Position numbers and translations under genes: made by a program
The notes under the pieces: model-generated
Databases searched by the model: none
What the model was told of the DNA's origin: nothing
Seen by the model: the letters and a program-made list of their open reading frames with translations, nothing else
From: Ningiella ruwaisensis
GTDB taxonomy: Bacteria > Pseudomonadota > Gammaproteobacteria > Enterobacterales > Alteromonadaceae
Direction of reading: 5' to 3'
Assembly: GCF_004798935.1 (NCBI RefSeq)
Contig: NZ_RAHT01000003.1
Location: 434,001 to 498,000 of the forward strand
Length of the DNA: 64,000 nucleotides
Shown here: positions 52,905-62,391 of the stretch, piece after piece
How positions within the stretch are numbered: position 1 is the first letter of the stretch
Layout of the letters: the number at the start of each line of letters is the position of its first letter

Positions 52905-53651
52905 ATGTCTTTAAAAAATAGGGTGGCTATTGTGGCTGGTGGCGGACGTGATATTGGCGCTGCATGCGCATTTGAGTTGGCTGCTCAAGGCGCGAGTGTT
53001 GTAATAACTTATCATTCCAGTGCCAATGGCGCGCAAAGCGTTGTCGACAAGATTCAGTCTAATGGTGGGAATGCTATTGCACTGCAAGCTGATCTTACAA
53101 AGCCAGAGGACATTGAATTAACGCTATCGAATACCCTTAAGGAATTTGAGAAAATAGATGTCTTGGTGCATGTTTCTGGCGGCCTAATTGCCAGAAAAAA
53201 GGTTGTCGAGTCTGAGTTGGAACACTGGCGTGAAGTGATGGACGTTAATCTTACTTCACTGTTTTTGATGAGTCGCGCCGTCATCCCTCACTTAAGTAAA
53301 GGTGGCACGATTGTCACTTTTTCATCCCAGGCGGCAAGAGACGGTGGTGGGCCTGGGGCGGTGGCTTACGCTACATCCAAAGGTGCAGTTACTACATTTA
53401 CTCGCGCCCTTGCAAAAGAGCTGGGTCCCGATATTCGTGTGAATAGCGTCTGTCCTGGGATGATAAAAACAAAGTTTCATGATGATTTTACTAAGGATGA
53501 AGTCAGGCATTCAGTGGCCCAGGCGACTGTACTGAAACGAGAAGGTTTAGCTGAAGAGGTGGCCAAAGTTGTTGCATTTTTAGCAAGTGAGGACTCGTCC
53601 TACATGACCGGGACAAATGTTGATATAAACGGCGGTTTGGTGTTCTCGTAA
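52905..53651 (+). CDS. Short-chain dehydrogenase/reductase; second candidate DEH reductase
   Basis: A 248-residue classical SDR. The cofactor motif is VAGGGRDIGAACAFEL (a variant of TGxxxGIG), followed by a basic-free VVITYHSS. The NAG-type motif HVSGG is present, with catalytic Ser in FSSQAARDGG and Tyr-x3-Lys in VAYATSKGAV. It ends in MTGTNVDINGGLVFS, as in FabG-like enzymes. SDRs of alginate degraders (such as Sphingomonas A1-R) reduce DEH to KDG. Its place in the TRAP operon suggests it acts on the imported product. I chose 52905 because GAGAGAAAA lies at good spacing. Confidence 0.88.
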   Translation: MSLKNRVAIVAGGGRDIGAACAFELAAQGASVVITYHSSANGAQSVVDKIQSNGGNAIALQADLTKPEDIELTLSNTLKEFEKIDVLVHVSGGLIARKKVVESELEHWREVMDVNLTSLFLMSRAVIPHLSKGGTIVTFSSQAARDGGGPGAVAYATSKGAVTTFTRALAKELGPDIRVNSVCPGMIKTKFHDDFTKDEVRHSVAQATVLKREGLAEEVAKVVAFLASEDSSYMTGTNVDINGGLVFS

Positions 53652-53658
53652 GGACGCA

Positions 53659-53689
53659 ATATTACCAATTAATTAAGTATTGGTAATAT
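53659..53689. promoter_or_regulatory. Candidate operator: inverted repeat upstream of the GntR regulator
   Basis: ATATTACCAAT (53659-53669) and ATTGGTAATAT (53679-53689) are perfect reverse complements with a 9-bp spacer, so the half-site centres are 20 bp (about two helical turns) apart. It lies just after the SDR stop and 245 bp before the regulator ATG. It repeats the element found twice before dctP. Confidence 0.65.
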
Positions 53690-53933
53690 ACGACAAACGG
53701 TGTATGCTTTGTGACGGTGTATAAGCCATCTTGCTTCATTAAATAGCATTGAATCACTCGTCGTTACAAATAAAATAAAACAAAAGGCGCATAGCGTTAA
53801 AAATCGTATTGTTAAAAATAATACTTTTGAAAAGTAGCGCGTTTAGTTCAGGCAAGATAAGTTTAACGATTGTACACGCATGTTCCCTACTGTAGACGCT
53901 AGATAGTAGGACTTGTCGACAAAGGGTATTAAA

Positions 53934-54671
53934 ATGAAAACACGTCGTATGTTTTGGCAGATTGCCGAGAAAATTGAAAACTTAATCGATTCAGGTCTTT
54001 ATCCGCCTGGAAGTCGCTTGCCACCTGAGCGAGAGCTCGCAGAAACCTTCAATGTAAGCCGTCCCACGATTAGGGAAGCGGTAATTGCTTTGGAAGTAAT
54101 GCAGCGTGTGGAAGTCAAAACCAGTTCAGGTGTTTATGTCTTGGAAAGCCCTAAAGATAAAGAGCGTGAAACATTAGATAAAGTAAGCGCGTTCGAACTG
54201 ACACAGGCGCGAGCTTTAGTAGAAGGTGAAGCTGCTGCCTTAGCCGCTATGTCTATTAGCGAAGATGAGCTCGCGGCACTTAAGTCAACACTTGATGCGA
54301 TGGAATCAGGTATTGGTGCTGAACAAGCAGACAGAGAGTTTCATCTCATCATTTCAAAAGCCACCAAAAATCATGCAATTTTGCTGGCGGTTGAAAAGTT
54401 TTGGGAATTAAGAGATACCCTTCCAAATGTGAAAAACGCATACGCTAACGTGTGTAGTCAATCTAACAAAGACAGACTGGACGAGCATAAGGCGATATAT
54501 GAGGCTTTGAAGAAACATGATTCTCAGCGTGCGCGCGCTTCTATGCATGCTCACTTTAATCGCCTTATTAATGCCTTGTTTGAGATGAGTGAGGCGAAAG
54601 CCTTAGAGGAAGTGCGTAAAAAATCAGATGAAACGCGTGGTCGATATTCATTAAGCCATTTAGTTAACTAG
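53934..54671 (+). CDS. FadR-subfamily GntR regulator of the alginate locus
   Basis: A 245-residue regulator. An N-terminal winged helix-turn-helix (about 5-70) reads LYPPGSRLPPERELAETFNVSRPTIREAVIALE in two stretches. A C-terminal FCD domain (about 85-225) has metal-site residues in EFHLIISKATKNH and HKAIYEALKKHD. It resembles uronate-responsive UxuR/ExuR-type repressors, so the likely effector is a pathway intermediate such as KDG. It lies between the TRAP operon and the receptor gene. AAGGG precedes the ATG; a TTG further up lacks support. Confidence 0.92.
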   Translation: MKTRRMFWQIAEKIENLIDSGLYPPGSRLPPERELAETFNVSRPTIREAVIALEVMQRVEVKTSSGVYVLESPKDKERETLDKVSAFELTQARALVEGEAAALAAMSISEDELAALKSTLDAMESGIGAEQADREFHLIISKATKNHAILLAVEKFWELRDTLPNVKNAYANVCSQSNKDRLDEHKAIYEALKKHDSQRARASMHAHFNRLINALFEMSEAKALEEVRKKSDETRGRYSLSHLVN

Positions 54672-54710
54672 TGCGTGTTTATCTTTGTTCATTCATTGTT
54701 TTATTAGATT

Positions 54711-54749
54711 AAAAAAAAGAGCCTCGAATCATTCGAGGCTCCTTTTTTT
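54711..54749. terminator. Bidirectional rho-independent terminator
   Basis: GAGCCTCGAAT / ATTCGAGGCTC with A-run before and T-run after. It separates the regulator from the convergent receptor gene. Confidence 0.93.
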
Positions 54750-54793
54750 GTAGGTAGAGGTCCAAAAGCCACAAACCTCACCCGGGCACACAA

Positions 54794-57745
54794 TTAATAC
54801 TTGTAGCTAACACCAAACGTAATGCGTCTGTCGGTCAAGCCTTGGAAGCAGAGTAAGGCTCCTTCATTTACACAATATTGTTCAACATTGGACTCAGTTA
54901 GGTTGACCACTTCTACACCTACATTGAAGTTGTCGTTTACCTCATAACTTACGCTGGCATTAAGCTGTCCTCTGTCGTCCTGAACCACTGGGAAGCCCCA
55001 TGGGTAACTGCTTGTGCTACCAAAGTCTTCTGAGCGATAAGCTTCTCGCCATGTATAGCGTGCTCTGGCAGAAAAGCCATACTTTTCATAATACAAGGTA
55101 AAGTTATAGGCATTTTCGGAAAGGTCTAACAATCCTTGGACGGCAGTGAATTCAGCATCTGGCATTCCAGTTGTTCTGGCAAATACCGAGCTTGCTCGAC
55201 TGGTAGCCGTATTGACTGCTTCGCCGCCCGAAAACTCCTGTATAGTGTAGTTAGTGAGAATACCGAAGCCCGATGCCCATCCCAGTTCGTCTTCAAATGC
55301 TGAAAGATCGTACTGAAACGCTAATTCCAAACCTTTTTGAGTGGTATCTGCAGTATCATTAATAACGGTTTGGGTTGGTACACACACACCTACTCCGCCA
55401 TCTGGACCAAACACATTGATATCAGCGATTGGGTTAAAAATACCGCCTTGTTCACAAGGTGCTGTGGTGTCTCTAAAGCCAGTTACCGGATCTTCAAAAG
55501 GACTGAACTCTTGTTCAACAAAGAGATCTTTACGTTTTTTATAGAAAATACCTGCACTTACCAAACTAGAAGGGGCAAAGTACCACTCTACAGACAAATC
55601 AAATGAAGTCACTTCTTCAGGCTCAAGATTCGGATTGCCTATTGCTACCGGCGGGTTAGGGCTCGTACTAAACGTGACAGAAGTTGATAAGTCGTTAAAG
55701 TTAGGACGTCTTATGTCTTGTGACCAACCAGCACGAACAATCACATCTTCTGCAACATCAGCAACTACGTTTATGCGAGGTAATAAGAAGCTATAATCAC
55801 CACCTGTCGTCACTTGTTCAACTAACTCATCGCCATTAGCGTCAGTTGTAATTGAGTTACCGGTGGAGTTCACCTCTGTTTCAATATAGCGAAGACCCGC
55901 ATTACCTCTGAATATACCCAGTTCAAAGTTGGCTTGTGCGTAGAGTGCGTCAGTTATTTCCTCTATATCAAAAAATCCGCTCACAGTTGAAGACGGCTCG
56001 CTTATAGAGCGTGAACCACCATGCGCTGTTATTGCATCATTTAATATGCTTAATACTCTATCAGGATCTGAAGCAACAAGTTCTGGATTGATCAACAAAA
56101 AATCCTTGATAAACAAACTGCGGCCATCCGCTGCATCAAAATTATCAGGGCCAGCAGTTAAAACTTCTGCAAATAGGTTGCCGCGGGGACTATCGTCTAA
56201 AGTACGCAAACCTACGTTTGAAGTGATTTGATCAGACAAACTCGTTGTTTTGCTATATCGGTAGCCGAAATCGACGGTGGTAATGGGCCCCATGTTTAAG
56301 TCATAAATGAAGTCTACTCGAAAGGCATCTTCCCCGTTTTCCGCAATGTTATTGCCGATATTTACGTCGCGTAATACGACGTTTGCCGGATCTAATAGCT
56401 GAGCCGATGTCGGCGCATTTGCTTCACCCGAGGCAATACCAAATGCAAGCGAGCCACCACTTAAGTCATAGGCAAAGGGGACTGCGTTATCGTTACCACC
56501 ACCTGCATCAAGTGGCGTATTTGGATTTATAAAGTTAAGCGTGGTATTGAAACTGGGTGTTGTGGAGTCAGATTCAGAACGAGATACTTCAGCACTGACA
56601 AACAATTTATCCCCTTGCCACTCTCCGCCTAAACGAAATATTTTGCTCTTGGTTATACGGGAGTTGGTGTCACTTGAAAATCGTAAATTGGGATCATCAT
56701 CATCCGTTTCGATATCAACAGGTATAACACCCGTTAGCGCAGCCTGAATGCTACCTAAATCCAATCCGTCAAGAGAGCCAAAATCGACAGTCTCAAAGCT
56801 GTCGGGAACTGAAATGCCGCTTAAGGCGCTTACCCCTGAAGCTTGAACGCGCGAGCTCTCCTGCCGTCTTTCCTGATCATTGATAATTGTGTCGAAGTAG
56901 AACTTGGTATTACTATTGGGCGCCCACTCAAATGAACCTGAAAAATTTACCGTTTCGTATTCAAAATTGTCATAGTCCTGATTAATAAATTGAATAGGTA
57001 AAAAGTCAAACTCTTGCGCGCTGGGAAGTTCGCTATCAGAGGCAACAATATTGTCTCTATCTGCTCGTGGTCTGAAAGCTGTGACGTCCTGTTCAGCATA
57101 ACTTGCACTTAATACTACGCCAAATTCACCGTTATTCGTGTCCCAGGTTTCGCCAAATGCACCAGAAATCCGTGGAGTAACGCTGTCGGTTGATAAACTA
57201 CTATCTTAACCTTGTATACGAAAGGCAGCAAGAGTGTCTGAAAGCTGCAGAGGGCGAATCGTTCGAAGATTTATTGTTGCACCAACAGAGCCTTCAATGG
57301 TTTTAGCTTCAGGCGCTTTAATAACTTCAACTGCAGAAATAATGGCGGCAGATACGTCTTCAAAATCTATCCCGCCACGACCGGCACCTGAGCCTACGGT
57401 TGAGACGCCGTTTATTTCGGTTCGGTTTGCGTTAGTGCCCCGGATTTGAACGCCAGTACCCACGCCTGCTTCACGCGTGATTTGTATACCTGTAACGTTT
57501 TCAAGCACTTCCGCAAGGTTTTGATCGGGTAATTTTCCAATATCTTCTGCCTGTATGACCTCAATAAGATTATCAGAAGATCGTTTCTCGGCAAGCGCTC
57601 CTGTAAGTGATGCTCTGATGCCGGATACCTCAACGACTTCGACCTCGTCTGAGTTTTGCTGGCTTTCCTGCGCAACTACTATTGAGGTATGCGCCATAGA
57701 TGCGGCTAATATACCTAAAGTGATTTTTGATAGTTTGTGTCCCAT
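54794..57745 (-). pseudogene. TonB-dependent receptor of the alginate locus, interrupted by an in-frame TAA
   Basis: Read as one frame this is a 983-residue receptor. It has a signal peptide (ILAASMAHTSIVVAQ), TonB box region (DEVEVVEVSGIRAS), plug (GKLPDQNLAEVLENVTGIQITRE, GTNANRTEINGV, VEVIKAPEAKTIEGSVGATI) and a long barrel ending in RRITFGVSYKY. Codon 180 is TAA (57206-57208), after AAFRIQG and before DSSLSTDSVTPRISGAFG. No other stop or frameshift occurs on either side, and the frame is the same. A GAA-to-TAA change is the simplest explanation, since related receptors often have an acidic residue here. It would import alginate oligomers. It could be a recent null allele, a sequencing error or a readthrough case. 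Confidence 0.88.
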
Positions 57746-58259
57746 AATTGATTCCTGTGTGTGTCAAATCAAAGTTAAAAGAAATACATCTTGGCAATAA
57801 AGTTTACAATCAATTTACTATATACTTACAATTTAATAGTCAAAGGTCAACCTTTTGGTAAGTAATAAATTTTAATATTGTTAGGTAATATGGTCTTATA
57901 CACATTCGTAAATGTGTTGTTTGATTAAATTTCCATTCAAAATCAGTAGCTTGGGTTTAAGCGCTTTATACTGCTACGCTCAAATTATAATCAATAATAT
58001 TCATTATTTTATGTGTTTATTCTCCAAAAACTCACCTGATTAAGCTAATTTTTGACAAGAAATGAAATACTTTTAATTAAATTGGTTAACAATTTGGTTT
58101 TATCTTGTTTCTATTTAGTGCGGGTGAATTGTATTTTAACTTCAGGAAAAAAGTCCTTGAAAGCGAGCCTGATATAAAAAATTGAGTCGAGACAAACGCG
58201 CTTCATTGCTCCATAATACGAATCTGAACTTTAGAAATTTAATCTGTATTGGCAACCTC
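57746..58259. promoter_or_regulatory. Divergent region between the receptor gene and dnaB
   Basis: A gap of about 510 bp, strongly AT-rich, with no gene I can support. It holds ATTGGTTAACAATTTGG at 58081-58097 (near-copy of 42305-42321). AAAGGTCAACCTTT at 57842-57855 has 6-bp arms. TTTTGGTAAGTAATA follows it, a degenerate form of the TATTGGTAATA element. Promoters for both genes must lie here. Confidence 0.5.
58081..58097. promoter_or_regulatory. Candidate operator motif (copy 2)
   Basis: ATTGGTTAACAATTTGG, differing from 42305-42321 by one base. It is 336 bp before the receptor start and 163 bp before the dnaB start. The receptor is the more likely target. Confidence 0.4.
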
Positions 58260-61226
58260 GTGGCAAAATCTTCTCAAGACAATATTGAAAAACTGAATAT
58301 CCCGCCGCATAGCATTGAAGCTGAGCAGTCTGTGTTGGGCTCTTTGATGATTTCTCCTGATGCATGGGACAAAGTGGCGGATTTATTGATTGAGTCTGAC
58401 TTTTACAACCGTTCGCACCGAGTGATATTTGCTGCTATTTTACGTCTAATTGGTGCAAACGAATCTGTTGACACGGTAACGGTTAAGGATAATCTTGCCA
58501 AACACAATCAGTTGGAAGATGCCGGTGGTTTTGCGTACTTAATTGAGCTGGCGAAAAATACCCCAAGTGCGGCCAATGTTGCCGCCTATGCAAGCAGTAT
58601 TCGCGAAAAAGCCATTGTAAGAGAAGTCATCGGCGTAGCGCACGACATTGCAGAAGTCGGCTATAACCCGGAAGGACGAGACAGTAAAGAGGTCCTTGAC
58701 CTTGCTGAAAGCAAGGTATTCGAAATTGCCGAAAAACGCACCGCGGCTGGAGAAGGCCCGGTAGATGTTAAAAGCGTTTTGAAGAAAACGGTAGACCGCC
58801 TTGATGAGTTAGTTAAACAAGACGCTGACGTTACCGGTGTATCAACTGGCTTTCACGACCTGGATAAAAAAACCAGTGGCCTGCAGCCATCGGACTTAAT
58901 CATTGTCGCTGCAAGGCCATCGATGGGAAAATGCATTGCTGCTGAATCACAGTTAGTGGATCCTTGCACTGGCGCGATCAAAACTATTGAAGAAATGGTT
59001 GAGAAACAGAATGGCGAAGTGTTATCGCTGAATGACAGTTTCAAAATCAAACGCAATAACGCTTCGAATTTTGTTAACGACGGTAAAAAGCCGGTTTTTC
59101 GGGTGACTACTGCTCTTGGGCGCAAAATTGAGACTACTTTGACTCATCCGTTTCTTACTGGAACGGGTTGGAGAGCGCTTGAAGAGTTGCGCGAGGGAGA
59201 GCAAATCGCTGTACCGAGAAAACTCGATATCTTCGGCAAGACACACGCTCCAGAACATGCAGTTAAAGCGATTGCCTATTTTATTAGTGATGGTGGTACA
59301 ACGCAGTCAAGCCCTTTATTTACCAATACAAATGAAAGGATCGTTAAAGATTTCACTGAAGCTATGGAAATGTTTGATGGCGTGCGCGTTCGCTCAGTCA
59401 ATTCTGATAATCGAGCTCCAAGTTATCGAGCATCTGCAAAATCTGGAGATATTGCTTCTGTTAAACACTATTTCTCGAACGTGTTAAATGAGATGTTGAA
59501 CGAGTTAAAAATTAGCGGAAAAGCGCTGGCCAAATATTTGAACTTAAGGCCATCTACAATCAGCCAGTGGCGAAATTCTGTTGCCTTGCCCTTACCTCAA
59601 AGCTATGAGGCACTCAGTGCTCATTTGGGAGCGGACTTTGAGCAAAGAACGCGTGGCTGCTTTTATCAAAGTACGCAACGTTTCAACTCCCTTACCAGTT
59701 ATTTAAAAGAAGTGGGTTTGTGGGGTAAACACGCACATCAAAAAGTGTTACCTGATTGCCTTTTTACCCTGAAAAAGGAATTAGTTGCGCTTTGTCTGAA
59801 CCGAATGTTCGCATGCGACGGTGGCATTTATTTAAGTAAAACTGGTCAAGTGAGAGCAAGTTATGCGACAGCAAGTGAAACACTCGCTTATCAGGTGCAG
59901 CATCTTCTTTTGCGGTTTGGCATATTAAGTAAGCTTCGTAAAAAAAAGCCATTTAAAAAAACGCTACGCGAAGATAAAGCTAATACAGACGGGGCGCTTT
60001 CTCTGCATTCACAAACGGTACTATCGACAAGTAACGAATGTGATCTTTACGTATCTCATGCTCAATATGAGGTAGAAATTCTTCATTCCCCCAGTTTGCA
60101 TATATTTATTCAAGAAATTGGTATGCACGGTAAAGAGGCAAGAATTAACGAATGTCGAGAATTGCTCAGCAATAAAAAACATCACTCGAATGTAGATAGC
60201 CTGCCAGATTCCGTCGTGGATTACATCCTGACTCTAAAAGGTACAAAAAGCTGGTCATCGATTTTCGCTCATGCTGGAATTGCATTTCCAAAAGGCTTCA
60301 ATCCGCACTTTTCAGACAAAACAAGGCGCCGTATATCTCGAGAACGAGTCAAACTCTTTGCCGAATTATTCAAGGATGAGTATTTAAGAGCTTTGGCTGA
60401 GTCTGATGTATATTGGGATACAATCAAAAAGATTGAATATGTTGGTTATAAGCAAGTTTATGATTTAACAGTACCGGGAGAGCACAATTTTATCGCGCAA
60501 GATATTTGTGTGCACAACACAACCTTTGCAATGAACCTCTGCGAAAACGCAATGATGATGCAAGACAAGCCGGTGCTTGTGTTTAGTCTGGAAATGCCGG
60601 CTGAACAAATAATGATGAGGATGCTGGCCTCGCTTAGTCGGGTAAATCAAACAAAAATTCGTACTGCAAAACTTGATGATACTGACTGGGTAAAGCTACA
60701 GCAAACCATGCAAAGCCTGCATGAAAAAGATAATTTGTTTATCGACGATAGTTCTGGCCTGACGCCAATGGAGCTTCGGACGCGGGCGCGAAAACTTGCT
60801 CGGGAGCGTGGCGGTATATCACTCATTATGGTGGATTATCTTCAATTGATGCGAGTGCCGAGTTTATCTGATAACCGGACCTTGGAGATTGCAGAGATAT
60901 CGCGCTCATTAAAAGCGCTTGCCAAAGAGCTTGAAGTGCCTGTTGTTGCCTTATCTCAGTTAAATCGTGGTCTTGAGCAGCGTAGCGATAAACGTCCGAT
61001 CAACTCAGACCTTCGTGAATCTGGCTCTATTGAGCAGGATGCTGACCTTATCATGTTTATCTATCGCGATGAGGTATATCATGAGAATAGCGAATACAAA
61101 GGCATTGCAGAAATTATCATTGGTAAGCAGCGTAATGGTCCTATTGGTACATCTCGCTTGACTTTCCAAGGTCAGTTTTCACGCTTTGATAACTATGCCG
61201 GACCAGATTTTGCCGACGAATATTAA
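58260..61226 (+). CDS. dnaB: DnaB replicative helicase, interrupted by an intein
   Basis: A 988-residue precursor. After removal of a 529-residue intein the helicase is 459 residues, the normal DnaB length. The N-terminal domain starts at IPPHSIEAEQSVLGSLM. The RecA domain has a Walker A split at RPSMGK (Lys224) / TTFAMN, Walker B region LIMVDYLQLM, the VVALSQLNRGLEQR loop, and DLRESGSIEQDADLIMF intact. The helicase unwinds DNA at the fork. I take the GTG at 58260 because it gives the usual 14 residues before PPHSIEAEQ; the frame opens 26 codons earlier. No priB or rplI neighbour is present. Confidence 0.96.
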   Translation: MAKSSQDNIEKLNIPPHSIEAEQSVLGSLMISPDAWDKVADLLIESDFYNRSHRVIFAAILRLIGANESVDTVTVKDNLAKHNQLEDAGGFAYLIELAKNTPSAANVAAYASSIREKAIVREVIGVAHDIAEVGYNPEGRDSKEVLDLAESKVFEIAEKRTAAGEGPVDVKSVLKKTVDRLDELVKQDADVTGVSTGFHDLDKKTSGLQPSDLIIVAARPSMGKCIAAESQLVDPCTGAIKTIEEMVEKQNGEVLSLNDSFKIKRNNASNFVNDGKKPVFRVTTALGRKIETTLTHPFLTGTGWRALEELREGEQIAVPRKLDIFGKTHAPEHAVKAIAYFISDGGTTQSSPLFTNTNERIVKDFTEAMEMFDGVRVRSVNSDNRAPSYRASAKSGDIASVKHYFSNVLNEMLNELKISGKALAKYLNLRPSTISQWRNSVALPLPQSYEALSAHLGADFEQRTRGCFYQSTQRFNSLTSYLKEVGLWGKHAHQKVLPDCLFTLKKELVALCLNRMFACDGGIYLSKTGQVRASYATASETLAYQVQHLLLRFGILSKLRKKKPFKKTLREDKANTDGALSLHSQTVLSTSNECDLYVSHAQYEVEILHSPSLHIFIQEIGMHGKEARINECRELLSNKKHHSNVDSLPDSVVDYILTLKGTKSWSSIFAHAGIAFPKGFNPHFSDKTRRRISRERVKLFAELFKDEYLRALAESDVYWDTIKKIEYVGYKQVYDLTVPGEHNFIAQDICVHNTTFAMNLCENAMMMQDKPVLVFSLEMPAEQIMMRMLASLSRVNQTKIRTAKLDDTDWVKLQQTMQSLHEKDNLFIDDSSGLTPMELRTRARKLARERGGISLIMVDYLQLMRVPSLSDNRTLEIAEISRSLKALAKELEVPVVALSQLNRGLEQRSDKRPINSDLRESGSIEQDADLIMFIYRDEVYHENSEYKGIAEIIIGKQRNGPIGTSRLTFQGQFSRFDNYAGPDFADEY
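58932..60518 (+). mobile_element. Intein inserted in the DnaB P-loop, with homing-endonuclease segments
   Basis: A 529-residue in-frame intein. It begins with Cys (CIAAESQLVDPCTG, block A). Block B has TLTHPF, and the C-terminal end has VYDLTVPGEHNF and ICVHN before a +1 Thr. It splits Walker A exactly between Lys and Thr, so the helicase should be inactive until splicing. Two LAGLIDADG-like motifs, AIAYFISDGGTT and CLNRMFACDGGIY, both keep the catalytic Asp, suggesting an active endonuclease. A helix-turn-helix-like stretch (GKALAKYLNLRPSTISQWRN) lies between them. The Ssp-type DnaB insertion site (RESG/SIEQ) is empty. Confidence 0.93.
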
Positions 61227-61352
61227 TGAATCGGAATAAATGTTAGTAGCCAAAACTACTTATAGCATTTTGTTAGATCTCCTACAATTGAAGTAGACCT
61301 TATGCTGCACATAGTTTAGCTTATAGGCTTCTTTTAAAAGGAAGCTCTGACT

Positions 61353-62378
61353 ATGGTTAATATTTCAAGTTCTCTTGCAGTAGCATTACGCACCCTATCC
61401 GCCTTTTCACTTTTTTTCGTTTTAGGCTTTGCGTTTGCCAGCCAGGCCAAAGACCCGCCCTATATTGAAATTCTTGACGACAAAGCCTTAAAGATTGTGG
61501 ATGCAAATGCTGAGTTTAAGGTATTGGGTAGCGGCTATTCGTGGTCAGAAGGACCTGTGTGGGTCGAAGACGGTGGCTATCTGCTTTTTTCCGATGTGCC
61601 TGAAAACACTATTTATCAATATCGCCCAGGTCAGGAGGTTACGCCGTATTTAACACCTTCTGGCGCGACAGGTATCGATGAAAACGATTCGTCACAGGGT
61701 GCTAATGGGCTTTTAATAAACGATAAGGGGCAACTGGTAATTATGCAGCATGGCGACCGTCGGGTAGCAATAATGGATAGTGGCCTTGATGCACCTGCAG
61801 ATAAGTTTATTTCTCTTGCATCCACTTTTGATGGAAAGCGATTTAACAGCCCAAATGATGCAATTTTTCATAGTAACGGCGATTTATATTTTACCGATCC
61901 GCCTTATGGCTTAAAAGACAGAGAAAAAGATCGTCAACTAGATTTTGACGGAATTTTTCGTGTAACAGCTGACGGTACCGTGATATTAGAAGATGATTCA
62001 GTCCGCTATCCTAACGGAATTGTACTTACCAACGATGAACAGCGAATGATAGTGGCTGCATCCGATAGGGAGAATGCTAGTTGGTATCAATACGATGTTG
62101 CAGACGATGGAAGCCTGCTTAATAAACGGGTGTTTTATGATGTTTCTGACTTGGCTGGTAAACCGGGAGAACAAGGATTACCAGATGGGATGGTTGTTCA
62201 CTCAAGCGGTCATATCTTTGCGACTGGTCCAGGTGGGGTATATCTATTCACGGAAGATGGTGAACTATTGGCTAAATACAGAACAGGAAAGGCGACCGCT
62301 AATGTCACTCTGTCAGCAGATGAGAAACACCTGTACATGACTGCGCACGATCAATTAATGTCCATTGCCTTAAAGTAA
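61353..62378 (+). CDS. Exported SMP-30/gluconolactonase-family protein
   Basis: A 341-residue exported beta-propeller of the SMP-30/gluconolactonase family. The signal peptide ends near ASQAK. Metal-site elements are SEGPVW (Glu), FNSPNDAIFHSNGDLYFTDPPYG in two stretches (Asn, Asp) and LPDGMVVHSSG (Asp). Members hydrolyse sugar lactones. A link to sugar-acid metabolism of the nearby alginate locus is possible, but the gene is separated from it by dnaB and has its own terminator. The substrate is unknown. Confidence 0.9.
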   Translation: MVNISSSLAVALRTLSAFSLFFVLGFAFASQAKDPPYIEILDDKALKIVDANAEFKVLGSGYSWSEGPVWVEDGGYLLFSDVPENTIYQYRPGQEVTPYLTPSGATGIDENDSSQGANGLLINDKGQLVIMQHGDRRVAIMDSGLDAPADKFISLASTFDGKRFNSPNDAIFHSNGDLYFTDPPYGLKDREKDRQLDFDGIFRVTADGTVILEDDSVRYPNGIVLTNDEQRMIVAASDRENASWYQYDVADDGSLLNKRVFYDVSDLAGKPGEQGLPDGMVVHSSGHIFATGPGGVYLFTEDGELLAKYRTGKATANVTLSADEKHLYMTAHDQLMSIALK

Positions 62379-62391
62379 ATGAAAAGCAATA

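Noticed and set aside
53699-53933. Small gene between the inverted repeat and the GntR regulator
   Set aside because: No open frame with a plausible start and ribosome site was found; the stretch is AT-rich and probably the regulator's promoter and leader.
57206-57745. A separate 179-residue plug-only protein encoded upstream of the receptor barrel
   Set aside because: It shares the frame with the barrel and is parted from it only by one TAA; sequence typical of a continuous receptor lies on both sides.
42424-57745. Alginate island as a recent transposon-borne acquisition
   Set aside because: No transposase, integrase or terminal repeats were seen; base composition looks like the neighbours by eye. 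Only the shared 17-bp motif hints at boundaries.
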